Shown: piece by piece, positions 1-5,064 of the stretch | Position numbering within the stretch: position 1 is the first letter of the stretch | Layout of the letters: each line of letters begins with the position of its first letter | NCBI GenBank assembly: GCA_021443285.1 | Contig: JABUUG010000109.1 | Location: 1 to 5,064, forward strand | Direction: 5' to 3' | DNA length: 5,064 nucleotides | Source of the DNA: Bacteroidaceae bacterium | Lineage (GTDB): Bacteria > Bacteroidota > Bacteroidia > Bacteroidales > Bacteroidaceae | The notes under the pieces: generated by a model | Database searches by the model: none | What the model was told of the DNA's origin: nothing | The model's input: only the letters and a program-made list of their open reading frames with translations | Position numbers and translations under genes: made by a program

Positions 1-1
1 G

Positions 2-475
2 GGGAGGATGCTCCAAGGAGACCAAGAGGCTCTTGACCTGTTGAAGAAGCAGCATCCACCGACAAAGATAAGCCTTATCCTTGTGGCGGCGATGCCGTAC
101 AGACAGTACCTTGAAGGCGAGGAACGAGGATATGGGCGTATGGGCATAAGGACTGCAAGAAAAGGTGTGTCCACGAAGAAGATAAAAGGCTTCAGCATAA
201 GTTCCCCTACGGTATTCAGCGGAAAGTCCCTGAAGGGGTTGAAGACCGCAGGGTTGAAATACTACCGCGGCAAGAAGGGCGCAGGAAGTATGGTCGATAG
301 GACAGGCTTGGGCGGCTATATCGTTATCTCGGATATGGCGCAGTACCTGAAGAGCAACCAGAGTGTTGCCATGAGGTTGTACAAGACGAAGCGTTCAGCC
401 CTTAACAATATAGGCAAGTTCCTGCCTCACAAAGGAACATTGAGAATAAATGTAGGAAAGGTAAAATACAGATAG
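2..475 (+). CDS. Tail completion / neck protein, HK97 gp10-like (5' partial)
   Basis: This reading frame is open from the first bases of the window to a TAG at 473-475, so the true start probably lies upstream. The first Met codon is at 8, but the GGAGG at 3-7 directly abuts it with no spacer, so it is not a convincing start. The visible 155 residues after that Met are rich in Lys/Arg. They show a hydrophobic strand running into MPYRQYLEG (about residues 21-37 from that Met), a very basic stretch (about 45-95), a second strand GYIVISDMAQYL, and a basic beta-like C-terminus. A hydrophobic strand followed by a Tyr-rich YxxYLE turn is reminiscent of HK97 gp10-type proteins, which act at the head-tail joint. 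The position just before the tail terminator and tube genes fits that role. The coding call is firm; the function rests mainly on gene order and could instead be another connector or minor structural protein. Confidence 0.72.
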   Translation, partial: GRMLQGDQEALDLLKKQHPPTKISLILVAAMPYRQYLEGEERGYGRMGIRTARKGVSTKKIKGFSISSPTVFSGKSLKGLKTAGLKYYRGKKGAGSMVDRTGLGGYIVISDMAQYLKSNQSVAMRLYKTKRSALNNIGKFLPHKGTLRINVGKVKYR

Positions 476-476
476 C

Positions 477-902
477 ATGAGCAGTACAGAGAAGAACTCC
501 CGCATAACATCTGTTGAGGACTATATCTCGGAACTCCTTGCGAAGGCGAAGTACAAGGACGGGACAAAGGTGTTCCCCCGTGTCTTCACAGGCTCTATAC
601 CGCCAGCGATAAAGAGCGAGTGGCAGAGCTTCGTATGGGTGGATATAACGGAGATATACGACTATGACGGATATGCTGTATGCTCGGCTAACATATACTT
701 ATTCGCGAAGCCTGTAGGCTCGTTGTTGGAGAAGAACCATGACCTTCTCGACACGATGGAATACTGCGTCTATGAACTGATAAAGAAGTACGGCGACAAT
801 GATGAGAAGTACTATCTCTTGAAGGAATGGGCGGCGCAGGACTATGACGAGAATAGGCAGATGCACTTTCATGTGATTTCAATCGGTGTTACAATCAAAT
901 AA
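477..902 (+). CDS. Tail terminator-like protein
   Basis: This 141-residue protein begins one base after the preceding stop codon. An in-frame TAA at 462-464 leaves ATG 477 as the first possible Met, and the tight spacing suggests translational coupling. The sequence alternates strands and helices: an N-terminal helix (about 10-25), a strand FVWVDI at 52-57, a long strand of about 66-79 ending in LFAKP, a helix of about 82-105 containing LLDTMEYCVYELI, and a final strand HFHVISIGVTIK at the C-terminus. This size and alpha/beta pattern, directly before the major tail protein, match the tail terminator (gpU-like) class. Those proteins form a ring that caps the tail tube, stops its growth and provides the surface that meets the head. 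I see no catalytic motif. Sequence similarity within this class is usually weak, so the call relies on gene order and fold pattern. A head-tail joining protein is the main alternative. Confidence 0.72.
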   Translation: MSSTEKNSRITSVEDYISELLAKAKYKDGTKVFPRVFTGSIPPAIKSEWQSFVWVDITEIYDYDGYAVCSANIYLFAKPVGSLLEKNHDLLDTMEYCVYELIKKYGDNDEKYYLLKEWAAQDYDENRQMHFHVISIGVTIK

Positions 903-918
903 TCATTAAATCCATTGT

Positions 919-929
919 ATTATGGCAAA
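919..929 (+). promoter_or_regulatory. Shine-Dalgarno-poor start context of the major tail gene
   Basis: The leader before ATG 922 is AT-rich with no purine-rich Shine-Dalgarno match. An in-frame TAA at 907-909 fixes ATG 922 as the start. The 11 bases ATTATGGCAAA recur exactly at the tape measure start (2355-2365). Initiation without Shine-Dalgarno pairing in AT-rich leaders is known to be common in Bacteroidota. Confidence 0.4.
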
Positions 930-1509
930 GCAAGTTATCAACACAGGAGCGACTGCCTTGAAGTTCAAGCAGCCCTCACACATTATCGCAACGCCTTTTG
1001 ACGGTACGGAGACAGAGGGCGAGGCAGCAAAGGGCGACTCTTACATACTGGAGACCGTTGTCCGCGATACCACATCGGTATCACAGGACGACCCTGAGAC
1101 AACCACCATCGACTGCGAGACATCCGACTCGCCGATTGATGAGGTTACAAAGCTCGGCAAGTACCAGTTTTCGAGTGAGGTTGCCGATATGCAGAAGCAG
1201 CTTGTTATCGCACTCATGGGCTGGAAGGCTTCTACTGACGGAAAGAAGATTTTCGCGCCTTCAAGCTATGTAGAGAAGTACGTTCAGATTGATGTTGTCT
1301 TCAAGAACGGCAAGACCGAGCAGGGCGCGGACAAGTATGTGGCGTTCACTATCCCACGTCTGAAGCTGAACTCGAAGGTTATGCTGGAGTCTATGAACAG
1401 CAACCTCGCGCGTATCAATATCGCAGGTACAGGCTTCGACTGGACAGTCCAGAACGAGAAGACTCCGTTCTATTTCGACACAGAGTTCACCCTGCCTACC
1501 GCAGGATAG
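922..1509 (+). CDS. Major tail (tube) protein
   Basis: This 195-residue protein is the likely subunit that polymerises into the tail tube around the tape measure. The start is secure because an in-frame TAA lies 15 bases upstream. The N-terminus is polar and probably extended, with several acidic and Thr-rich segments, including TTIDCETSDSPIDE at about 60-73. This is followed by a helix with DMQKQLVIALMGWK, then strand-rich stretches such as YVQIDVVFKNGK, YVAFTIPRLKL (139-149) and a C-terminal beta segment ending in a short Thr/Pro tail. Length, strand content, absence of enzyme motifs, and position between the terminator and chaperone genes all fit a siphophage tube protein. A hairpin with T-tract follows directly, which could favour this product over the downstream genes, as expected for a protein needed in many copies. 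The family assignment is inferred from context and composition. A minor structural protein is the less likely alternative. Confidence 0.8.
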   Translation: MAKQVINTGATALKFKQPSHIIATPFDGTETEGEAAKGDSYILETVVRDTTSVSQDDPETTTIDCETSDSPIDEVTKLGKYQFSSEVADMQKQLVIALMGWKASTDGKKIFAPSSYVEKYVQIDVVFKNGKTEQGADKYVAFTIPRLKLNSKVMLESMNSNLARINIAGTGFDWTVQNEKTPFYFDTEFTLPTAG

Positions 1510-1536
1510 TGCCACACTGTTGTTTTCCATTTGGCG

Positions 1537-1571
1537 AGGGGCGGCGGCGATAATGACCGCAGCCCCTTTTT
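1537..1571 (+). terminator. Intrinsic terminator-like hairpin after the major tail gene
   Basis: AGGGGC at 1537-1542 can pair with GCCCCT at 1562-1567. After one G/A mismatch, GCGG at 1544-1547 pairs with CCGC at 1557-1560, leaving a nine-base loop. The stem runs straight into TTTTT (1567-1571), the classical shape of a rho-independent terminator. It occupies the only large intergenic gap of the window. Because the same operon continues 10 bases later at ATG 1581 with no obvious promoter between, it probably acts as a partial terminator, or stabilises the 3' end of the tube mRNA. It could also affect access to the next start. Pairing was done by eye. Confidence 0.6.
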
Positions 1572-1580
1572 CAGGTTATT

Positions 1581-2123
1581 ATGGGGAAGAAAGTATTCAG
1601 AATAAAAGCCGATGAGTCGGCTGTTGGCGAGCAGAAGCAGGCTGTGGTGTCGGACGATGCCATGGAGAAGCTCGCGCGGATAATGAATGACACGCCTACT
1701 GTTGTGTCCCTTGCTGGCACAGAGTGGGAGATAAGGGGTTTGAAGCCCGGCGTCCAATGGCTTATCTGCGAGAAGGTGTGTGATATTGTCAAGACGGAGA
1801 AGGCTGTTTGTGATGGCTATGAGGACGCATTGAGGCTGATGTGTATGAACCTTCCTGCCACCTGCGAGTGTCTTGTTCTGGCGATGCTCAATGACAAGGA
1901 GCGGATATATGACAACTTCGAGAAGAGGGCATACAGCAAGGAGTTCAAGGACACCTACGACTTGCTGATGTTCGGCGACTTCGAGATGCGGAACTGGGGG
2001 CAGATACTGCTGGAGGTTTTGCAGCGGATAGATGTAGGTTTTTTTTTGCAGAGTATCAGCTTGTTAAAGACCGTGCGTCAGGGCGTTCTTCAGCGAAAGA
2101 TGACGACAGCCGAAGCAGAATAA
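1581..2123 (+). CDS. Tail assembly chaperone, short form (gpG-like)
   Basis: This 180-residue protein is the zero-frame product of a tail assembly chaperone gene lying between the tube and tape measure genes. An in-frame TGA at 1554-1556 leaves ATG 1581 as the first Met. Residues 1-40 are polar and charged, followed by a short strand region ending in WEIRGLKPG (49-57). The rest is predicted to be largely helical, with a conserved-looking WGQILLEVLQRID segment just before GFFLQSISLL near the end. Six Cys lie between residues 63 and 97 (63, 67, 77, 88, 95, 97), which is unusual but forms no metal-site pattern I recognise. In the gpG/gpGT class, the short form is made in excess and helps bring tube subunits to the tape measure. 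The gene carries a nine-T run at codons 153-156, where a -1 shift gives a longer product. Its role rests on position and on this frameshift arrangement. Confidence 0.8.
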   Translation: MGKKVFRIKADESAVGEQKQAVVSDDAMEKLARIMNDTPTVVSLAGTEWEIRGLKPGVQWLICEKVCDIVKTEKAVCDGYEDALRLMCMNLPATCECLVLAMLNDKERIYDNFEKRAYSKEFKDTYDLLMFGDFEMRNWGQILLEVLQRIDVGFFLQSISLLKTVRQGVLQRKMTTAEAE

Positions 2124-2353
2124 TCAACAGCCGCACAGAGTGGGGTCAGATGATAGATTTTCTTCGCGCGAACAGTTGGTGCAGCAAGGAAGAGTATATG
2201 TGGCGGATGACCGTCGGTCAGGTCAGGCTGTCAAGCATAGACTTCTCCCATGTGGAGTATCTTGATGATAAGGGAAAGAATGTAACAGAGATTAACAGTG
2301 CCGAAGATTTGCTTATGATGACGGATTTAGGCACACAGATAAAAACAGAATAG
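1581..2353 (+). CDS. Frameshifted tail assembly chaperone (gpGT-like fusion, 257 aa)
   Basis: The -1 frame is open from 1913 to the TAG at 2351-2353, overlapping the short chaperone by about 210 bases. A ribosome that slips back one base at T TTT TTG (2042-2048) would join the first 156 residues (ending GFFL) to 101 residues starting AEYQLVKD. The added part has a polar, Ser/Arg/Asp-rich linker with no in-frame stop, then a compact domain with MIDFLRANSWCSKEEYMWRM and a VGQVRL motif, and an acidic end. This is the layout of the lambda G/GT system, where the T part binds the tape measure protein and the G part binds tube protein. The tape measure gene starts four bases after this stop. The frame geometry is directly visible; use of the shift in vivo is inferred. 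Slippage by RNA polymerase on the T run would give essentially the same protein. Confidence 0.8.
2039..2048 (+). promoter_or_regulatory. -1 frameshift slippery site (T9 run)
   Basis: Nine consecutive T (2039-2047) followed by G, read in the zero frame as GGT TTT TTT TTG. Both T TTT TTT (2039-2045) and T TTT TTG (2042-2048) fit the X XXY YYZ slippery heptamer rule, with full re-pairing after a -1 slip. It is the longest homopolymer I see in the window, it lies inside the overlap of the two frames, and the downstream partner frame is exactly -1. An 8-9 base T run is also a known substrate for transcriptional slippage, so the mechanism could be ribosomal, transcriptional or both. Confidence 0.82.
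2150..2353 (+). CDS. T segment of the chaperone gene (possible but unlikely stand-alone start)
   Basis: A 67-residue frame from ATG 2150 would be called as a separate hypothetical gene by simple gene finders. Its sequence holds a helix with FLRANSWCSKEEYMWRM, a VGQVRLSSIDF segment and a short acidic tail. The leader GGGGTCAG before this ATG is not a clear ribosome binding site. The frame stays open without a stop for some 230 bases upstream and meets the T9 slippery run, so I read it as the distal domain of the frameshifted chaperone, not as an independent gene. In systems of this class, the distal domain contacts the tape measure protein. Independent initiation is not excluded. Confidence 0.35.
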   Translation: MIDFLRANSWCSKEEYMWRMTVGQVRLSSIDFSHVEYLDDKGKNVTEINSAEDLLMMTDLGTQIKTE

Positions 2354-2354
2354 G

Positions 2355-2365
2355 ATTATGGCAAA
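2355..2365 (+). promoter_or_regulatory. Start context of the tape measure gene
   Basis: ATTATGGCAAA at the tape measure start repeats exactly the context of the major tail gene (919-929), again without a well-spaced Shine-Dalgarno sequence. AGGA at 2352-2355 is only two bases from the ATG and overlaps the preceding stop. An in-frame TAA at 2340-2342 makes ATG 2358 the first Met. The four-base gap after the chaperone stop means ribosomes finishing the fusion end next to this start, which suggests coupling. Confidence 0.4.
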
Positions 2366-5064
2366 CGGTGGTATAGAGATTTCAATCTCCGATGATGCAA
2401 TAAGGGCGGCGGAGCGTTTTGACAGTATCGTAAAGCAGTTGGACAATCACGCGAAGAATGTCGGCGAGTCTTTCAAGGGTATTGACAACAGTATCAAGCC
2501 CTTTGCTGTTGCGTTGATGAATATCGACAAGAATATCGAGACTATCAGCAACAGGCTGTCAGGCTTCGGTAAGGCTGCGAGTACAGGTATGGGCGCAGTG
2601 GAGGCTGCGACAAAAGGCGCGAGTGCGAGTGCGTCAAAGTTAGACGCAAGTCTGGAAAACATCTTGCCTGTTGTCGCAGAACTATACAAGAAGAATCCGT
2701 TTGCCAACTGGACTACAGGAAGACTTACAGAAAGCATTGATTTGCTGAAGGAAAAGATAAACGGTCTTTCTAACAGCAAAGGTCTGCGTAATGACACCTA
2801 CGACAAAAAACTCAACAAGTTAAAAACCGAACTATCGCAGAAGGAACAGGCTCTTGAATATCTGCTTGCCACAAAGACAGATGACGGAGGGAATCTTGTA
2901 ACAAAGATGTCTTCGTGGTATAAGAAGTATTACGCAGACAGAATATCGGATGAGAAAAGGGCGCAAAGCGAGGAGGAAAGGTCTGTCAGGTCAATGGCGA
3001 AGAAGTTGTCAATGGCTTCCGAATACGAGGTTATTCTGGCGAGAAGCAATAGGCTTATAGCCAATTCGCAGAAAGGTGCGGACACGACAGGCGTTGATAC
3101 CGCGCTTGCAAATCTGAAAAACCTTATAGACAGCGGCATATCGGGCAAGTTTACGGGCAGTGAGCAGACCTTTATGACGGAGTTCAAGATGCTCAAGTCG
3201 CAGCTTGATGTGCAGAGAGAGAAGCTCCGTCAGGAAAACGACATCATCAAGGCGAAGCAAAAGGAAGACGAGCAGACGCTGAAAACATTGACGGCAGAGG
3301 AGCAGGCGAAGAAGAAACTCGAGGAGAGGCTTGCAATACTGAAATCAATGAGTTCCGAAATGCAGAAGACATCTTCTGGGATGTCGGATGTGGAGAAGGG
3401 TATGGCGAGGGCATCTGTCAATAAGGCTACCGCATCTGTCAATGCTCTGTTGAAGGCTGGCGTTGATGGCAATGATGTGAGTGCCTTCAACCGTGCTGTC
3501 AATGAGGAGACAAAGAGCATAGACAAGCAGATAAGGGAGTTGGAGAAACTCACCAATGCCCGAAGAGATGCGGCTATACAGGCAGATAAGAACGAGAGGG
3601 CGCAGAAGCTGGCGGTATCATCGTATAACAATAAGATGGTAGGACTTACTGCCCTATGGGAGTCGGCAGACGCTTCTAATACGGCAAACGGTACGGCGAA
3701 ATTCAAGGATGCCATTGATAAATATACTGCGGCACTGATAAAGTATGAGAGTGCCGCGAAAGCATCTGTTGTCGGCAATGACAGGTCTGCCTTCACAGAG
3801 CAGATAAGGATAGCCTTCAATGAGGTGCAGCAGTATAAGAAGGAACTTGAACTTGTGGCACAGGCAGAGGGGAGAGTTCTTAACGGCGGTACAAGCAACA
3901 AGAAGGCATCCACATCAACAGCATCACAAGTAGTTAGCGAACTTTCCAATGCTTCTAACAACGGATTCTCAAGTGCTGTTGATTGGGCGAAATCCCTGAA
4001 TATCGCACAACTGGAGTCTTTACTCGGCAAGATAAAATCTTCATTGAAGGACGATTTAGGCGCAACGGAGAACGAGACGAAATTCCTGATAACATACCAA
4101 GATGTGCTGAAGAAGGAATTGGCGTCAAAAAGACAGACAGAGGAAGAGAAGACGGCGGCGCAGGAGAAGGCTGCGGCAGAGAGGAAGAGGATAGCGGACA
4201 AGGAGGCTGCGGATAACGCGAGGATGGAGAAGGCGTTGAAGCAGTATTCTGCCATAATGAATAGCGACACAACGGCAAAAGGGATACTCGGCGGCGGCAA
4301 GACAAGCATATCGGAAATGCAGGCGACCATAAAGAACCTTCAGGCATTGAGAGGTATGCTGAATGTGAGCGATAGAAATGACAAAGAACGGATAAAAGAA
4401 ATAAACGCCTTGATAACACAGATGAAGGCGAAGATTGCGGATGCCACTGGCGAAAGCAAGAAGTTATCGCAGGGATACAAGGATTTGTTAGGGATAACGA
4501 ATACCCTCACGCAGCGGTTTGCAATGATGTTCTCCATATCTGCGGCGCAGGGCTTCATACAGAAACTCATTCAGGTGCGCGGCGAGTTGGAGTTGCAGAA
4601 GCGGTCGTTGGAGAGTATCTTGCAGTCGCGTTCACAGGGAGATTTGCTGTTCAACAAGACGATGCAGAGTGCATTGCAGTCGCCGTTCAAGATTACCGAA
4701 CTGATAACATATACGAAGCAGTTGGCGGCGTACAGAGTGGAGAGCGGAAAACTGTTCGACACCACGAAGATGCTTGCCGATGTGTCGGCAGGTCTCGGCG
4801 TGGAAATGGGCAGACTGATATTAGCCTACGGTCAGGTCAAGGCAGCGAAGTTCCTGAAAGGAACGGAGTTGAGGCAGTTCACGGAGGCTGGTGTGAATAT
4901 GCTTGATGAGTTGCAGCGGTACTATCAGGAGGAGAAGGGTATCACAAGGACTACTGGCGAGATTGTGCAGATGATTTCCGACAAGAAGGTCGTCTTTGAG
5001 GATGTGGAGGCTGTCTTCAAGCGGCTTACGACAGAGGGTGGTATGTTCTACAAGATGCAGGAGA
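2358..5064 (+). CDS. Tape measure protein (3' partial)
   Basis: An uninterrupted frame runs from ATG 2358 past the window edge, giving at least 902 residues. The protein sets tail length and is packed inside the tube. Residues 1-90 are amphipathic helix. Strongly charged coiled-coil-like segments occur at about 278-332 and 591-630 (the latter rich in E, K, A and R). A Ser/Thr/Asn-rich linker lies near 509-538. A hydrophobic segment RFAMMFSISAAQGF starts at 720. From about 740 to the window end the sequence resembles the tape measure N-terminal domain (TIGR02675 class): LILAYGQVKAAKFLKGTELR at 820-839, then FTEAGVNML, then a helix-turn segment with VFEDVEAVFKRLTTEGGMF. This domain usually lies close to the N-terminus, so some 700 residues of helical extension before it are notable. 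The membrane-active and C-terminal parts, if present, lie beyond the window. The position directly after the frameshifted chaperone is the standard one for this gene. Confidence 0.92.
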   Translation, partial: MANGGIEISISDDAIRAAERFDSIVKQLDNHAKNVGESFKGIDNSIKPFAVALMNIDKNIETISNRLSGFGKAASTGMGAVEAATKGASASASKLDASLENILPVVAELYKKNPFANWTTGRLTESIDLLKEKINGLSNSKGLRNDTYDKKLNKLKTELSQKEQALEYLLATKTDDGGNLVTKMSSWYKKYYADRISDEKRAQSEEERSVRSMAKKLSMASEYEVILARSNRLIANSQKGADTTGVDTALANLKNLIDSGISGKFTGSEQTFMTEFKMLKSQLDVQREKLRQENDIIKAKQKEDEQTLKTLTAEEQAKKKLEERLAILKSMSSEMQKTSSGMSDVEKGMARASVNKATASVNALLKAGVDGNDVSAFNRAVNEETKSIDKQIRELEKLTNARRDAAIQADKNERAQKLAVSSYNNKMVGLTALWESADASNTANGTAKFKDAIDKYTAALIKYESAAKASVVGNDRSAFTEQIRIAFNEVQQYKKELELVAQAEGRVLNGGTSNKKASTSTASQVVSELSNASNNGFSSAVDWAKSLNIAQLESLLGKIKSSLKDDLGATENETKFLITYQDVLKKELASKRQTEEEKTAAQEKAAAERKRIADKEAADNARMEKALKQYSAIMNSDTTAKGILGGGKTSISEMQATIKNLQALRGMLNVSDRNDKERIKEINALITQMKAKIADATGESKKLSQGYKDLLGITNTLTQRFAMMFSISAAQGFIQKLIQVRGELELQKRSLESILQSRSQGDLLFNKTMQSALQSPFKITELITYTKQLAAYRVESGKLFDTTKMLADVSAGLGVEMGRLILAYGQVKAAKFLKGTELRQFTEAGVNMLDELQRYYQEEKGITRTTGEIVQMISDKKVVFEDVEAVFKRLTTEGGMFYKMQE
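3411..3443 (+). repeat. Short direct repeat inside the tape measure gene
   Basis: GCATCTGTCAAT occurs at 3411-3422 and again at 3432-3443, a spacing of 21 bases or seven codons. Both copies encode A-S-V-N in the same frame (ASVNKAT then ASVNALL). This may reflect heptad periodicity or a small internal duplication in a helical region. It could also be chance in a biased sequence. Confidence 0.35.

Noticed and set aside
2..10. ATG at 8 with an upstream GGAGG as the real start of the first gene.
   Set aside because: The GGAGG touches the ATG with no spacer and the frame is open to the window edge, so an upstream start is more likely.
998..1273. An Arg/Ser-rich open frame overlapping the major tail gene in another + frame.
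   Set aside because: The composition is typical of an out-of-frame shadow, and the overlapping tube gene is well supported by start, stop, length and gene order.
2012..2016. GGAGG upstream of the T9 run as a Shine-Dalgarno-like stimulator of frameshifting.
   Set aside because: It lies more than 20 bases before the slippery heptamers, farther than the spacing known to stimulate -1 shifts, and the probable host group makes little use of Shine-Dalgarno pairing.
4281..4304. GILGGGKT in the tape measure protein (residues 642-649) fits the Walker A pattern GxxxxGK[ST].
   Set aside because: The preceding residues are polar instead of a hydrophobic strand, no Walker B or other ATPase elements are evident, and it sits in a helical tape measure region. 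Probably a chance match.
3230..4330. A 366-codon open frame on the minus strand, opposite the tape measure gene.
   Set aside because: Its product is a low-complexity Ser/Ala/Leu/Phe sequence, as expected from the complement of Lys/Glu/Ala-rich coiled-coil coding. It has no domain signature and lies entirely inside a well-supported gene in a single-direction operon.
1..5064. A defence, anti-defence or other cargo system hidden in the tail operon.
   Set aside because: Every gene fits the standard tail gene order with gaps of at most 71 bases. No leftover coding space, inverted repeats or atypical insert was found.

Overview
This window is part of the tail-morphogenesis operon of a long-tailed phage or prophage. 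All genes lie on the + strand, tightly packed, in the conserved order: tail completion/neck-like protein (5' end outside the window), tail terminator-like protein, major tail (tube) protein, tail assembly chaperone with a frameshifted extension, and tape measure protein (3' end outside the window). There are no RNA genes, CRISPR arrays, insertion sequences or non-tail cargo genes that I can support. No stretch longer than about 300 bases lacks a gene; the largest gap is 71 bases.

Host: several starts lack a convincing Shine-Dalgarno sequence and sit in AT-rich leaders (ATTATGGCAAA occurs at both the major tail and tape measure starts). ATA and AGG codons are frequent. Together with the protein style this points to a Bacteroidota (Bacteroidales-type) host. 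This is an inference from sequence style, not from any database match.

Layout: 2-475 is a basic protein, probably the gp10-like tail completion or neck protein, entering from the left. 477-902 is a 141-residue tail terminator candidate, one base after its neighbour. 922-1509 is the 195-residue major tail protein. 1510-1580 is the only sizeable gap and holds a GC-rich hairpin followed by T5, which looks like an intrinsic terminator or attenuator. 1581-2123 is the short tail assembly chaperone (180 aa). A run of nine T (2039-2047) near its end lies where the -1 frame is open all the way to 2353, so a -1 shift would give a 257-residue G-T type fusion. 2358-5064 is an open-ended tape measure protein (at least 902 residues) with long helical and coiled-coil segments and a recognisable tape measure domain beginning only around residue 740.

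How the parts work together (known for this class of genes): the chaperone and its frameshifted form bind the tape measure protein and recruit major tail protein subunits, which polymerise around the tape measure. The terminator protein caps the tube, and the completion protein helps join tail to head. The hairpin after the tube gene and the frameshift in the chaperone are two visible points where product ratios could be set: much tube protein, less chaperone, and a small fraction of fusion. The most notable sequence-level signal is the T9 frameshift site. I found no evidence of a wholly new system here.
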